Below, piece after piece: positions 18,202 through 27,512 of a stretch of DNA of 64,000 nucleotides; positions within the stretch are counted from its first letter, which is position 1, and each line of letters starts with the position of its first letter. Source of the stretch: UBA1351 sp965140555 (GTDB taxonomy: Bacteria > Bacillota > Clostridia > Lachnospirales > Vallitaleaceae). Location of the stretch: the NCBI GenBank assembly GCA_965140555.1, contig OZ223259.1, forward strand, positions 62,001-126,000. The letters are read 5' to 3'. The notes under the pieces are model-generated. The model was not told the DNA's origin. It did no database searches and worked only from the letters and a program-made list of their open reading frames with translations. The position numbers were made by a program, and so were the translations under genes.

Positions 18202-18660
18202 CTATCTACCAATTTCCAACGCTTTTGACGTCATACCTTTGGTCGCATTAAACGCTGTAATATTAGCTTCGTAAGAGCGATTTGCAGAAATAAGATTCGT
18301 CATTTCTTCAACGACATTCACATTTGGCATTTCTACATAACCTTCTTCATTGGCATCCGGATGTGTCGGGTCATACACTTGTGTTAACGGTGAACCATCT
18401 TCTATAACGCGACTCACTTTAACGCCACCCCGAACAGCACTCGATGCTGCATTGGCATGAGACAAGCTACGATCTAAATGTGCTCGAAAATTATGGCCAC
18501 CATTTATTTCTTGAAAAACAACCGTTTTTCTTCTGTACGCTTCACCGGACTCTGTCCGCGTTGTATTTACATTCGCAATATTTTGAGAAATTGTATCCAT
18601 TCGAAGTCTTTGTGCCGTCATTCCGCTGGCACTTACGCTCATTGCATCAAAAACACCCAT
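18202..18660 (-). CDS. flgC: Flagellar proximal rod protein FlgC
   Basis: A 152-residue rod protein. The N-terminal motif is FDAMSVSASGMTAQRLRMDT followed by ISQNIANVNTTRTESGEAYR. The C-terminal part contains VNVVEEMTNLISANRSYEAN. FlgC is one of the proximal rod subunits and is exported by the flagellar type III system, so it needs no signal peptide. Second gene of the operon. Confidence 0.96.
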   Translation of the reverse strand: MGVFDAMSVSASGMTAQRLRMDTISQNIANVNTTRTESGEAYRRKTVVFQEINGGHNFRAHLDRSLSHANAASSAVRGGVKVSRVIEDGSPLTQVYDPTHPDANEEGYVEMPNVNVVEEMTNLISANRSYEANITAFNATKGMTSKALEIGR

Positions 18661-18674
18661 TATTTACTCCTTTC

Positions 18675-19052
18675 TTACTTAATTACCGCCTTCAACCTCT
18701 GAAAATTATAATTGACCTGACTGGCTAGCGTATCATATTTCAATTGATTCTCAGCCAAATATACCATTTCCGTATCAATATCAACATTATTGCCATCACT
18801 CCGATAACTCAATTGTTGATTTTGGGTATATACTCTTGGCTGCACACGTCTCGCTTCACCTTTTGTTATCATTCCGTCATTATCGAGGGCTTTTCTCATA
18901 TATTCTTCAAAAGCGACCTCTTGTCGTTTATAACCCGGCGTATCCACATTGGCAATATTCTCATTAATAACGCTGTTTCGCTTCCACGATGCATCCATCG
19001 CCCTTTTCAAAATATCTGTTGTTCCAAACATAGAGATTCCGTTATTTATCAT
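18675..19052 (-). CDS. flgB: Flagellar proximal rod protein FlgB
   Basis: A 125-residue rod protein and first gene of the fla/che operon. Signature INENIANVDTPGYKRQEVAF is present and the C-terminal helix reads YLAENQLKYDTLASQVNYN. A site GTGGTGA lies before the first ATG; a second Met seven residues in could also serve. A consensus sigma-A promoter lies about 40 bases upstream. Confidence 0.96.
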   Translation of the reverse strand: MINNGISMFGTTDILKRAMDASWKRNSVINENIANVDTPGYKRQEVAFEEYMRKALDNDGMITKGEARRVQPRVYTQNQQLSYRSDGNNVDIDTEMVYLAENQLKYDTLASQVNYNFQRLKAVIK

Positions 19053-19088
19053 AAATTCACCACTCTTTCATTAATAATTCTCGATACC

Positions 19089-19117
19089 ATTGTATCAGTT
19101 AATTACTTAATGTACAA
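19089..19117 (-). promoter_or_regulatory. Sigma-A type promoter of the fla/che operon
   Basis: On the minus strand TTGTAC is followed after 17 bases by TACAAT, about 40 bases before the flgB ATG and beyond the codY terminator. This is a near-consensus housekeeping promoter. No sigma-28-type element was seen in this gap. Confidence 0.72.
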
Positions 19118-19188
19118 TAAATAATTTGCATTCTAGGCCTTTAGTCTCATGGCTTCTAGGCATATCACAAGGATACAAAAGGGAATAT

Positions 19189-19217
19189 AAAAAGACCTAC
19201 CAAATGGCGGCCTTTTT
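19189..19217 (-). terminator. Rho-independent terminator after codY
   Basis: An AAAAAGGCC arm and a GGTCTTTTT arm (minus strand, G-U pairs allowed) flank a short loop and end in a T run, five bases after the codY stop. It separates codY from the flagellar operon. Confidence 0.7.
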
Positions 19218-19221
19218 AGAT

Positions 19222-19989
19222 TTAAAGCTTATTAATTTCTTCTTTTAAAATGTCATTCAGAATCTTGATATATGTCCCCTTCATTCCGAGAGAACGCGAT
19301 TCAATAACACCGGCACTTTCAAATTTTCGTAATGCATTGACAATAACGCTTCTAGTAATTCCCACACGGTCTGCCACTTTAGAAGCAACTAGAATTCCTT
19401 CGTTACCATCCAGTTCATCAAATATATGTTTGATTGCTTCCTGTTCTGAAAAGCTAAGTGTTCCAATTGCTGACTTAACAATCGTAGATTTTCGTATCTC
19501 TTCCGAATTCTCTTCGTTAATTGAACGCATAATTTCCAACCCAACAACTGTAGCCCCGTATTCTGAAAGTATAATATCTTCAATATCATAAGAATGATTT
19601 AACCGATACATAACCAATGTACCTAGCCGTTCCCCGGCTATATCTATTGGGGCAACCATACCTATATATCCTTGTTCTGTATACTCTCTCGAAAAGCCTA
19701 GTGTCATAAGATTTATATTCTCTTTGGTCGAAAGAATGTTTAATAAACGTTCATTTAGCTGAAGGTCTATCAGTTCTCCATCTTCATTGACAAACAAGTC
19801 ATCGATGGTATCAATGGAACCTTTTTCATATAAGGCCAACAACTTACCCTTTTTACTAAGTACAAGTACTGTTGACTCAAGAATATCACTCATAACTTCA
19901 CATATATCTTTAAAAATAACACGTTCTGTACCCGTTTTTTGTAATAGTTTGTTAATTTTTCTGGTGCGGTCTAAAAGCTCAACGCTCAC
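19222..19989 (-). CDS. codY: GTP-sensing transcriptional pleiotropic repressor CodY
   Basis: A 255-residue protein, full family length. The N-terminal GAF domain senses branched-chain amino acids (with LLDRTRKINKLLQKTG at its start) and the C-terminal winged helix (about 200-250) reads KVADRVGITRSVIVNALRKF. CodY represses amino-acid, motility and other adaptive genes in rich conditions. It starts at GTG behind an AGGAGGG site; the overlapping ATG is followed at once by a stop. Position directly before flgB is the same as in Bacillus, but the clpQY and xerC-type neighbours found there are absent. Confidence 0.96.
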   Translation of the reverse strand: MSVELLDRTRKINKLLQKTGTERVIFKDICEVMSDILESTVLVLSKKGKLLALYEKGSIDTIDDLFVNEDGELIDLQLNERLLNILSTKENINLMTLGFSREYTEQGYIGMVAPIDIAGERLGTLVMYRLNHSYDIEDIILSEYGATVVGLEIMRSINEENSEEIRKSTIVKSAIGTLSFSEQEAIKHIFDELDGNEGILVASKVADRVGITRSVIVNALRKFESAGVIESRSLGMKGTYIKILNDILKEEINKL

Positions 19990-20035
19990 ATCGATTCCCT
20001 CCTATAATACTAAGCTACCAAAACGCCTATCATTT

Positions 20036-20064
20036 ATTATAGCCTAGTTCCATCGGAAAAACAA
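20036..20064 (-). promoter_or_regulatory. Sigma-A type promoter of codY
   Basis: Minus strand TTGTTT, 17-base spacer, TATAAT, about 46 bases before the codY GTG. It lies in the 99-base gap between topA and codY, so codY can be expressed alone. Confidence 0.75.
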
Positions 20065-20088
20065 GTAAGTTGTATACAAATTTCAAAA

Positions 20089-22173
20089 TTATTCAGGACT
20101 TTCTTCCCTTTTTTCTTGAATGTTCTTACAACTATCATTAATACACATCAATTTTTTTCCTTTTTCAACCATCATACCACCACACTCTTCACATGAAACC
20201 GGAGATGGCTGGTTCCAACTCATAAAATCACATTCCGGATAGTTTTCACATCCGAAATATCGGCGTCCCTTCTTCGTCTTCTTAATGAGGATATCTCCTC
20301 CGCACTTCGGACAAGATACATTTTCCACTTTTTCAAGAAGAGGCTTTGTATTCCTACATTCGGGAAAACCGGGACAAGCCAAAAACTTACCAAACTTTCC
20401 TATCTTAATCACCATATTACGGCCACAATTTTCACAAGGTATATCTGTTTCTTCGTCCTTGATCTCAATCTTACTCACTTCAACCTCAGCCGTATTGACT
20501 AATTTTTCAAAATCCGGGAAAAAGTCTCTTAACACATCTTTCCAAGGTATAGATCCTTCTTCAACACGATCTAACTTCTGTTCTAAATCAGCCGTAAAAT
20601 CAACGTTTATTACATCGTTAAAATAGCCTAATAAAATTCCATACACTATTTCACCTAATTCTGTAGGAAAAAGTTTCTTTTGTTCTTTTCCCACATAACC
20701 TCGAGCTAGGATTGTCGAAATCGTTGGAGCATATGTACTTGGACGCCCTACTCCATTTTCTTCCAACGTTTTTACAAGAGCCGCTTCCGTATAACGCGCA
20801 GGTGGCTGTGTGAAATGCTGCAATTTATCAATCTTGTCCAAACTCACCGTTGAATCCGTTTCCAACGCCAACTGCCTTTTGGATACTTGTTCCGCTTTAT
20901 CTTCCTCATCCTTATAAACTTTTAAGAACCCGTCAAAATTCAAAACTTGAACTGTTGTTCTAAATTCATATCGATCAGAAATCAAGCGAATACGTTGTCG
21001 ATCATACAGCGCCGGTTGCATTCTAGATGCAACAAACCGACTCCATATAAGCTGGTACAAACGATATTGATCTCTTGATAGTGCAGCTTTTATTTCTTTT
21101 GGTTCAAGAACAGTATACGTTGGACGAATCGCTTCATGGGCATCTTGAGCATTCGAACTTTTCTTGCCCATGACACCTTTTTCATGAACATACTCATGAC
21201 CATAATTGTCTTTGATAAATTCCAATACATGAGCATGTGCTTCATCAGAAATTCGTGTGGAATCCGTACGCAGATAGGTAATTAAACCCGTTGTACCTCT
21301 TCCGGGAATATCTACCCCTTCATAGAGTTGCTGCGCTATACGCATTGTCTTCGCCGTACCAAAATTGAGCTGCTTTGATGCTTCTTGTTGCATAGTACTT
21401 GTAGTAAATGGCGGCGCCGGTTTACGCTGCCTCTGGCTTGTTTTTATGTCTTCAATATGCCATGAATGTTTCTTTACTGCTTCTAGAACTTCATCTACTT
21501 CTTCTTCTTTGTGTAGTTCTTTCTTTTTACCGTTTTCACCATAAAAATTTGCAATAAAAGGTTCTTTTAGTGCATCTGACTTTATTGCTGCTTCAATCGT
21601 CCAATATTCTTCAGGAATAAAATCTTCAATTTCTTTCTCACGTATGCAAATCAACTTAAGGGCAACCGATTGAACACGCCCTGCGCTCAATCCCTTTTTA
21701 ACTTTCTTCCATAATAGAGGGCTAATCTTATAGCCAACAATTCTATCCAGAATCCGTCGTGCCTGTTGCGAATCAACAAGATCCATATCAATTTCACGGG
21801 CTTGCTTAATGGATCCTTTTACAGCTTCCTTTGTAATTTCATTAAATGTAATACGATATACATTGTCATTAATCCCTTTAAGAGCATTTAGCAAATGCCA
21901 GGAAATCGCTTCCCCCTCGCGGTCAGGGTCAGTTGCCAGATAAATTTTATTGGCTTTTTTTGCTTCTTTTTTAAGTTTTGCCAACAATTCGCCTTTACCA
22001 CGAATTGTTATATACTTCGGTTCAAAATCATTCTCCGTATCAACACCTAATTGACTCTTAGGTAAATCCCTAACATGACCCATTGAAGCTTCAATCTTAT
22101 AATTGCTTCCCAGGAACTTCTTAATGGTTTTTGCCTTTGCAGGGGATTCGACAATGACTAAATTTTTTGCCAT
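20089..22173 (-). CDS. topA: DNA topoisomerase I
   Basis: A 694-residue type IA topoisomerase that relaxes negative supercoils. The Toprim domain begins LVIVESPAKAKTIKKFLG and has ATDPDREGEAISWHL; the active-site Tyr is in TGLITYLRTDSTRIS. Three C-terminal four-Cys zinc ribbons are present (CENCG, CPKCG, CEECG openings). The start at 22173 follows a GGAGG site; the frame is open a little further up. It starts one base after the dprA stop and is probably cotranscribed with it. Confidence 0.97.
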   Translation of the reverse strand: MAKNLVIVESPAKAKTIKKFLGSNYKIEASMGHVRDLPKSQLGVDTENDFEPKYITIRGKGELLAKLKKEAKKANKIYLATDPDREGEAISWHLLNALKGINDNVYRITFNEITKEAVKGSIKQAREIDMDLVDSQQARRILDRIVGYKISPLLWKKVKKGLSAGRVQSVALKLICIREKEIEDFIPEEYWTIEAAIKSDALKEPFIANFYGENGKKKELHKEEEVDEVLEAVKKHSWHIEDIKTSQRQRKPAPPFTTSTMQQEASKQLNFGTAKTMRIAQQLYEGVDIPGRGTTGLITYLRTDSTRISDEAHAHVLEFIKDNYGHEYVHEKGVMGKKSSNAQDAHEAIRPTYTVLEPKEIKAALSRDQYRLYQLIWSRFVASRMQPALYDRQRIRLISDRYEFRTTVQVLNFDGFLKVYKDEEDKAEQVSKRQLALETDSTVSLDKIDKLQHFTQPPARYTEAALVKTLEENGVGRPSTYAPTISTILARGYVGKEQKKLFPTELGEIVYGILLGYFNDVINVDFTADLEQKLDRVEEGSIPWKDVLRDFFPDFEKLVNTAEVEVSKIEIKDEETDIPCENCGRNMVIKIGKFGKFLACPGFPECRNTKPLLEKVENVSCPKCGGDILIKKTKKGRRYFGCENYPECDFMSWNQPSPVSCEECGGMMVEKGKKLMCINDSCKNIQEKREESPE

Positions 22174-22174
22174 A

Positions 22175-23338
22175 TTAAACCTCCGAACGTGCATAATAGC
22201 ATCCTGATATCTTTACAATCGACCCTTTTATTTCTAATGATGTGAGACACAAGTCAATATCTGTAGTATCTAAACTAAAGGATTTCCCACTCACTGTTTC
22301 TATTCTTTCTGTCTCTGATAAATCCTTATGCCGATTCAAAATATTGCAAATCAGCGTTTCTTTATGTACAGGGTCGTAACTTATACAAGAATAAACCATT
22401 TTCTCCTTTTCTTCAAGGCTTTTTTCTTTTTTTTCAGTCTTTTTCTTTAAATTATACGAAAAATGAGCAAATTCTGATAGTATATCATCAATATGGAAGA
22501 TTGGTTTTGCACCATCTCGAATGAGTTGATTGCTCCCTTCACATTTGGGATCCATCATACGACCGGCAACCGCATATACATCCTTCCCTTGTTCTAATGC
22601 AAAATCTGTTGTAATCAAGGAACCACTGGATTTTGCTGCCTCTACGACTATAACTCCTTTGGACAAACCACTTATCAACCGATTGCGTTTTGGAAACATA
22701 TAGGCTTTGGGATCTTTACCATAAGGTTCTTCTGTGACTATCGCTCCCCTTTCATTTATTTTTTCGTAGATTATTTGATTTTCTTTTGGATAACATGAAT
22801 GAAGACCTCCTGCCATAACAGCAACTGTATACCCTTCCGCTTTCAAGGCGCCTTCATGGGCTGCACGGTCAATTCCATACGCCAACCCACTCACAATACC
22901 TATTCCCATCTTCCCAAGCTCATAACCAAGATAATGGGCGGCTTTCTCCCCATAAGAACTACACCGTCTTGCCCCTACTATAGCAATATAATAACGTTCC
23001 TTTTCCATCTTTCCTTTTTCATAAAGAACAAGGGGACAATCCGGCATCTGCCTTAACTCTTTCGGATAATTCGGAGGAATAATGCGACCAATTCCTTTTT
23101 TATCCAGTTTTTCCAAATACCTTTCAATCATCGGCAGCTTTTTCTTATAAGCATCAAAGTCATTAGGCTTAAACCGATGATTTTGAACCCCCTTTTCTTT
23201 GAATAATTCAAGAATTTCCTTGCCTGTTCGCTCATAAACCGGCAACGCTCCTTGACACCATCCATATAAAGAATAAGCACCTGAGAGTCCTATCCCAGGT
23301 GCTTGACTTAACCAACATTCATAAAGTCCACTTTTCAA
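22175..23338 (-). CDS. dprA: DNA processing protein DprA
   Basis: A 387-residue protein with an N-terminal helical region and a Rossmann-fold DprA core (IVGARRCSSYGEKAAHYLGY, VSGLAYGIDRAAHEGAL and FPKRNRLISGLSKGVIVVEA). The C-terminal part may be a winged helix. DprA loads RecA onto incoming single-stranded DNA during transformation. It starts at a TTG behind a GATGAGG site. Neighbours yifB/comM and topA are typical for dprA in Bacillota. Confidence 0.94.
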   Translation of the reverse strand: MKSGLYECWLSQAPGIGLSGAYSLYGWCQGALPVYERTGKEILELFKEKGVQNHRFKPNDFDAYKKKLPMIERYLEKLDKKGIGRIIPPNYPKELRQMPDCPLVLYEKGKMEKERYYIAIVGARRCSSYGEKAAHYLGYELGKMGIGIVSGLAYGIDRAAHEGALKAEGYTVAVMAGGLHSCYPKENQIIYEKINERGAIVTEEPYGKDPKAYMFPKRNRLISGLSKGVIVVEAAKSSGSLITTDFALEQGKDVYAVAGRMMDPKCEGSNQLIRDGAKPIFHIDDILSEFAHFSYNLKKKTEKKEKSLEEKEKMVYSCISYDPVHKETLICNILNRHKDLSETERIETVSGKSFSLDTTDIDLCLTSLEIKGSIVKISGCYYARSEV

Positions 23339-23344
23339 TTAACC

Positions 23345-24568
23345 TCATCCTTTCAGACGACGAACAACTTGTTTGAACTTAGGAAGCCCCCATTCAAATA
23401 CTTGATACATAAAAGGCCGCACAATCAAGTCAAATTCACCAATATACTCTACAAATTCACCCGTGAAACCTTTTTTGAATCGATACAATCCATAGAGATG
23501 ATGATCCGGACTTCTATCACCACTAATCCCTCTGAAATCATACATAGTACAGCCCAATTGGTAAGCATCACTAATCATCTTCCACTGAATCAAATAATTT
23601 GGCATAATATTACGATATACATTGTCCGACGCACCATACAAATACCATGCAGTCGAACCATTTATAAGCATGATTGTTCCCGATACAATTATTCCATTCG
23701 GATATTCTTTCTTCAATCCTAGAAGTTCTTCGCACTCACCTTTTAATTTCTCAATCCGACGGTCATCTTGCTTTTCCTTGGCAAGTTCATCATTAAGTGC
23801 CTTTGAAGCTATGTCATAAGCCTTTTGTACATTGTAACGCGCCAAATAAAGCTTTAATTTCCCTTGAGGATAGAGTTCATCGTACATATCTTGAAAATAC
23901 GACAGTGGACGTGTAATAAAGCCATCCCGTTGACCTGTCACCTTCATAATACGTTCAAACTCGGCCAAGTCATCTCGCGTTCCTTCAAAAATCTCCACAC
24001 CTTTCTTCTCAGCAAGGCGAATATTGTAGCGTGTTTTATGGTGAAACTTTTTCATCAAAGCATCTAATGTTCTGTCTAGAGGAAGTTTGTAAACAAATCG
24101 AGGTTGTACCCCTTCAAAGTCTAAGGTTGTACCCTTGTGGGCATAACCTAATCCTTTCAAATAGTCAATTAACTCTTGATTATTAAGGCCTCCTTCAACC
24201 AAGTCGCCTTCACTATCACGTTCGACAAACTTGACACATGGATCTATCTTCACCATAATTCCGCGGTTTTTCTTCGCAAAGGTATACATTGCTTCCGTGA
24301 ACGCTTTAATAACTGATTTGGACGTATAATCAAGAACATACCCTCTTGACGCATAGAACATATAAAACGGTACCCCAGGTAGTTTTCGTTTCAACAGCAT
24401 ACACGCCGCCACCAATTTCCCATCATCTTCCATACCAACGAGCTCATAAGTCCATGCACCACGGCTTTTGAATTTACCCCACTCCTCAGACTGCAATATT
24501 TGTCCGTATGGATGTGTCGAATTCCATGCCTCATAACGCTTTGAATCTAAATTAGTTATCAATTTCAT
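23345..24568 (-). CDS. FemAB-type peptidoglycan aminoacyltransferase
   Basis: A 407-residue protein of the FemABX family (two GNAT-like folds). Family features are the opening SEEWGKFKSRGAW, ARYNVQKAYDIASKAL entering a helical hairpin (about 245-290, the coiled coil seen in FemA), and GSTAWYLYGASDNVYRNIMP near the end. Members use aminoacyl-tRNA to add bridge residues to lipid II or cell-wall stem peptides. Start at 24568 after GGAGG, overlapping the end of alr. The exact amino acid added cannot be read from sequence. Confidence 0.85.
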   Translation of the reverse strand: MKLITNLDSKRYEAWNSTHPYGQILQSEEWGKFKSRGAWTYELVGMEDDGKLVAACMLLKRKLPGVPFYMFYASRGYVLDYTSKSVIKAFTEAMYTFAKKNRGIMVKIDPCVKFVERDSEGDLVEGGLNNQELIDYLKGLGYAHKGTTLDFEGVQPRFVYKLPLDRTLDALMKKFHHKTRYNIRLAEKKGVEIFEGTRDDLAEFERIMKVTGQRDGFITRPLSYFQDMYDELYPQGKLKLYLARYNVQKAYDIASKALNDELAKEKQDDRRIEKLKGECEELLGLKKEYPNGIIVSGTIMLINGSTAWYLYGASDNVYRNIMPNYLIQWKMISDAYQLGCTMYDFRGISGDRSPDHHLYGLYRFKKGFTGEFVEYIGEFDLIVRPFMYQVFEWGLPKFKQVVRRLKG

Positions 24569-25718
24569 AGTGGTCCTCCAGTACATGTTGTCGTTTCACA
24601 GATTCTTTCATATAAAGCGGTGCTTTCTTGACCGTTATATAGTCTCCGACTTTAATCGGTTTTCCTTTTGTATCAATATGACAATACTGCATATTAACCA
24701 TCCCTACAATCGGTAATGCATCATTGTTCCAATAAACAAGATCATCACGGAGAATACTTTTCAACATCTCTCGTAGATAACTTTTTATACGATACAGCTT
24801 GTCTTGCCCTGCAGGTGATTTTACTAACCCTATACCTTCATAGAATCCACCTTCACACACAGCAATAACCGTTCCCTTAGAAAGAAATTTACGTTGCCCG
24901 TAACCAAGACGTTGATCGCGCTCTATTTCATGAACACTGACAACCGGCAATTTAACCGTTGCCACTCGTTTCAAAGGTATCGATTGATTAACTGTTACAG
25001 GCCCGAACAGCGCATTCCCGATTCGTACCATATCATACCTAGCACTTGGAAGATCAATAGCGTTTTCAGAATTTGCAATGTGATATTGACAAGGATACAA
25101 TGTAAATCCTTCTCTTTTTTCAAAGGTCTCTTTCCATGACATATGCCAATGCCTAAATCGTTCAAACTCCTGTTGTTGCCGTATTACAGCCTTTTTATTA
25201 GTAACACAATTTGTCGCAAAATGGGAGAACAAACCTATTACACGAATATGACGTCGTATTTGTGAGGATTCGTATTGAGTCAATACCTCCTTGAATTCTT
25301 TAAAAGAAAATCCAAATCGACGCATACCTGTGTCCACTTTTATCTGAATATCTATACGTTTCGATGTTTTATCCAATGTATTTTGTACAAAGTCAAACAA
25401 CGCTTGTGCTTGTTTCATATTCTCTACCGTAATCGTAAGGTTATGCTCCATAGCAAGAGCAAAGTCATAAGTCGAGCCGAACACACAAATATTCTGCGCT
25501 ATCCCTGCCTCCCTAAGTTTGATACCTTCGCGCAAGAATCCCACACCAAAATCTGTCACATAATCAGCCAACGTCTGGGATACTTCAATCATACCATGGC
25601 CATACGCATCGCTTTTAACAACTGCCATAACATGGCATGTTTCCGGTAATATTTTTTTGATTTCTAAGTAATTGTTGACCAATTGATGATGATCAACTTC
25701 AATTATCGGTTCCATCAT
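24552..25718 (-). CDS. alr: Divergent alanine racemase-family protein
   Basis: A 388-residue fold-type III PLP enzyme. The PLP Lys is in AVVKSDAYGHG (about residue 35). The family RxG motif reads DTGMRRFGF and the catalytic Tyr region is RLGYGQRKF. In the C-terminal domain the usual GYADG segment is CEGGFYEG and an insertion of about 30 residues follows; the Met region reads GMVNMQYCHID. It should racemise alanine (or another small amino acid) for wall synthesis. It is translationally linked with the FemAB gene. Confidence 0.8.
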   Translation of the reverse strand: MMEPIIEVDHHQLVNNYLEIKKILPETCHVMAVVKSDAYGHGMIEVSQTLADYVTDFGVGFLREGIKLREAGIAQNICVFGSTYDFALAMEHNLTITVENMKQAQALFDFVQNTLDKTSKRIDIQIKVDTGMRRFGFSFKEFKEVLTQYESSQIRRHIRVIGLFSHFATNCVTNKKAVIRQQQEFERFRHWHMSWKETFEKREGFTLYPCQYHIANSENAIDLPSARYDMVRIGNALFGPVTVNQSIPLKRVATVKLPVVSVHEIERDQRLGYGQRKFLSKGTVIAVCEGGFYEGIGLVKSPAGQDKLYRIKSYLREMLKSILRDDLVYWNNDALPIVGMVNMQYCHIDTKGKPIKVGDYITVKKAPLYMKESVKRQHVLEDHYEIDN

Positions 25719-25781
25719 GAATCTACCTTTCACTACAGAATTAGTCCATCCATGCTATTATACCGATTCCTATTCGTTTAA

Positions 25782-27302
25782 TCAAGGACTTGTTCGATAG
25801 CCTAGGGCGCGGGATATATGTTCTGCTGTTATAGACTCCTTACCATCCATGTCCGCAATGGTTCTTGACACCTTCAGTACACGATGGTAAGCTCTTGTAC
25901 TCAACGATAGATTTTCATAAGCTTCCTTCAATAAGTATTGAGCATCTTTTGTCGTTTTACAATAGTTGTACACCCCCTTTTCGTCCATCTGCCCATTATA
26001 GTCGTAAGCCTCTTCCTTATATCGGTGCTGTTGTCTGCTGTGACATTCTATAACACGACTGCGTATCTGCTCGGATGATTCGCCATCTCGCTCTTTCTCT
26101 ATGCTTTCATAAGAAACAGGAACCATTGTAATATGCAAATCTAATCGGTCGTGAACCGGACCACTTATTTTTTGTTTATAACTTTTAATTTCATGAGGCA
26201 AACAGGAGCATTTATTTGTATCGGGATAGTATCCACAGGGACAAGGGTTCGTCGAAGCAACCAGCATAAAACGACATGGAAATTCATATACTTGATGACT
26301 TCTTGCCAATAAAACCGATCCATTTTCTAATGGTTCTCGCAGAGATTCAATAACTTCTCGTTTAAACTCTAAACATTCATCCAGCATCAAAACCCCATGA
26401 TGAGCCAGTGAAATTTCTCCAGGCTTAACCTGCATTCCTCCCCCGATAAAACTTGCTCGTGTAATCGAATGATGCGGATGTCTAAACGGTCTTTCCGTAA
26501 CAAAGGTTTTAGCCTCCATTAATTTCTCGGCGGCTGAATAGATTTTTGTTAATTCCAGGACCTCATGCGGCTTTAAAGGCGGAAGTATTGTGGATATTCG
26601 CTTTGCCAACATACTTTTACCAATTCCCGGTTGACCTTCCAAAAGAACGTGATGCATACCGGAAACAGCTACTTCTATTCCTCGTTTTGCCTGCTTTTGC
26701 CCAATAACCTCATGAAAATCTATATCCTGAGATCCACGCTCATCATTCATTGCAGCTTTATCTTCATTCTTAATCACATAAGGTGCCATATTCCTACTAT
26801 TCAGTCCTTTTACAACATCCACCAAATGTTTCAACGGAAAAACATCTATGCCTTCACACAAAGAAGCTTCTTGCCAATTCTCATAGGGAATGACACACTG
26901 CTTAATTCCCGCCTCCTTAGCTGCATCCAAAAAAGATAAAATCCCTTTTACCGGACGAATCATTCCATTTAGGGCCAACTCGCCAACAATCATAACTTCT
27001 GCTACGGCTTCTCTATTAACAATATTATTACAGGCCAATATAGCCACTGCCATAGATAAATCAAACGCTCCCCCTTCTTTTTTGAGATAGGCCGGGGCAA
27101 GATTAATCGTAATACGTTTATAAGGAAATTCAAATCCGGCATTCTTAATTGCTGTCCGGATTCGATCTTTTGCTTCCCGCACAGAACTTCCCGGCATACC
27201 AACTAAATCTAATGTAGGGAAACCTTCATGTATATCTGCTTCAACTTCAACAACAATGCCTGTAATACCTACCAACGTTGCACAAAACACCTTACAATAC
27301 AA
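25782..27302 (-). CDS. YifB/ComM-family AAA+ ATPase
   Basis: A 506-residue Mg-chelatase-like ATPase. An N-terminal domain (EVEADIHEGFPTLDLVGMPG) is followed by Walker A GQPGIGKSM, Walker B in VLMLDECLEF and a C-terminal domain. ComM, the best-studied member, is a helicase that promotes branch migration in transformation. The TTG start is supported by GGAGGGG and by alignment with the family N-terminus. Its place before alr, femAB, dprA and topA suggests a DNA-uptake/processing block. Confidence 0.9.
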   Translation of the reverse strand: MYCKVFCATLVGITGIVVEVEADIHEGFPTLDLVGMPGSSVREAKDRIRTAIKNAGFEFPYKRITINLAPAYLKKEGGAFDLSMAVAILACNNIVNREAVAEVMIVGELALNGMIRPVKGILSFLDAAKEAGIKQCVIPYENWQEASLCEGIDVFPLKHLVDVVKGLNSRNMAPYVIKNEDKAAMNDERGSQDIDFHEVIGQKQAKRGIEVAVSGMHHVLLEGQPGIGKSMLAKRISTILPPLKPHEVLELTKIYSAAEKLMEAKTFVTERPFRHPHHSITRASFIGGGMQVKPGEISLAHHGVLMLDECLEFKREVIESLREPLENGSVLLARSHQVYEFPCRFMLVASTNPCPCGYYPDTNKCSCLPHEIKSYKQKISGPVHDRLDLHITMVPVSYESIEKERDGESSEQIRSRVIECHSRQQHRYKEEAYDYNGQMDEKGVYNYCKTTKDAQYLLKEAYENLSLSTRAYHRVLKVSRTIADMDGKESITAEHISRALGYRTSP

Positions 27303-27325
27303 GAAACCCCTCCTTTCTGGTACCG

Positions 27326-27353
27326 ATTATATCACCCCTTCAAAAACAAACAA
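27326..27353 (-). promoter_or_regulatory. Promoter of the yifB-topA gene group
   Basis: Minus strand TTGTTT, 16-base spacer, TATAAT, with a GGAGGGG ribosome site about 15 bases downstream and the TTG start of yifB next. Confidence 0.65.
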
Positions 27354-27456
27354 TAAGAAACCTTTCCCATCAAAAATACACATTAGTATTCAAAAGCAAT
27401 CTCTTTGCTTTGAATGTTCCATTCGTAAACACAGAAAAACGATGCATTTATAGCAC

Positions 27457-27493
27457 AAAAAAACGTTATATAACCCACAACGATTATATAACG
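27457..27493 (-). terminator. Terminator after cysK
   Basis: Minus strand arms CGTTATATA and TATATAACG around a ten-base loop, followed by seven T. It lies 20 bases after the cysK stop. Confidence 0.85.
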
Positions 27494-27512
27494 CCTTAAG
27501 AACTACAACTAC

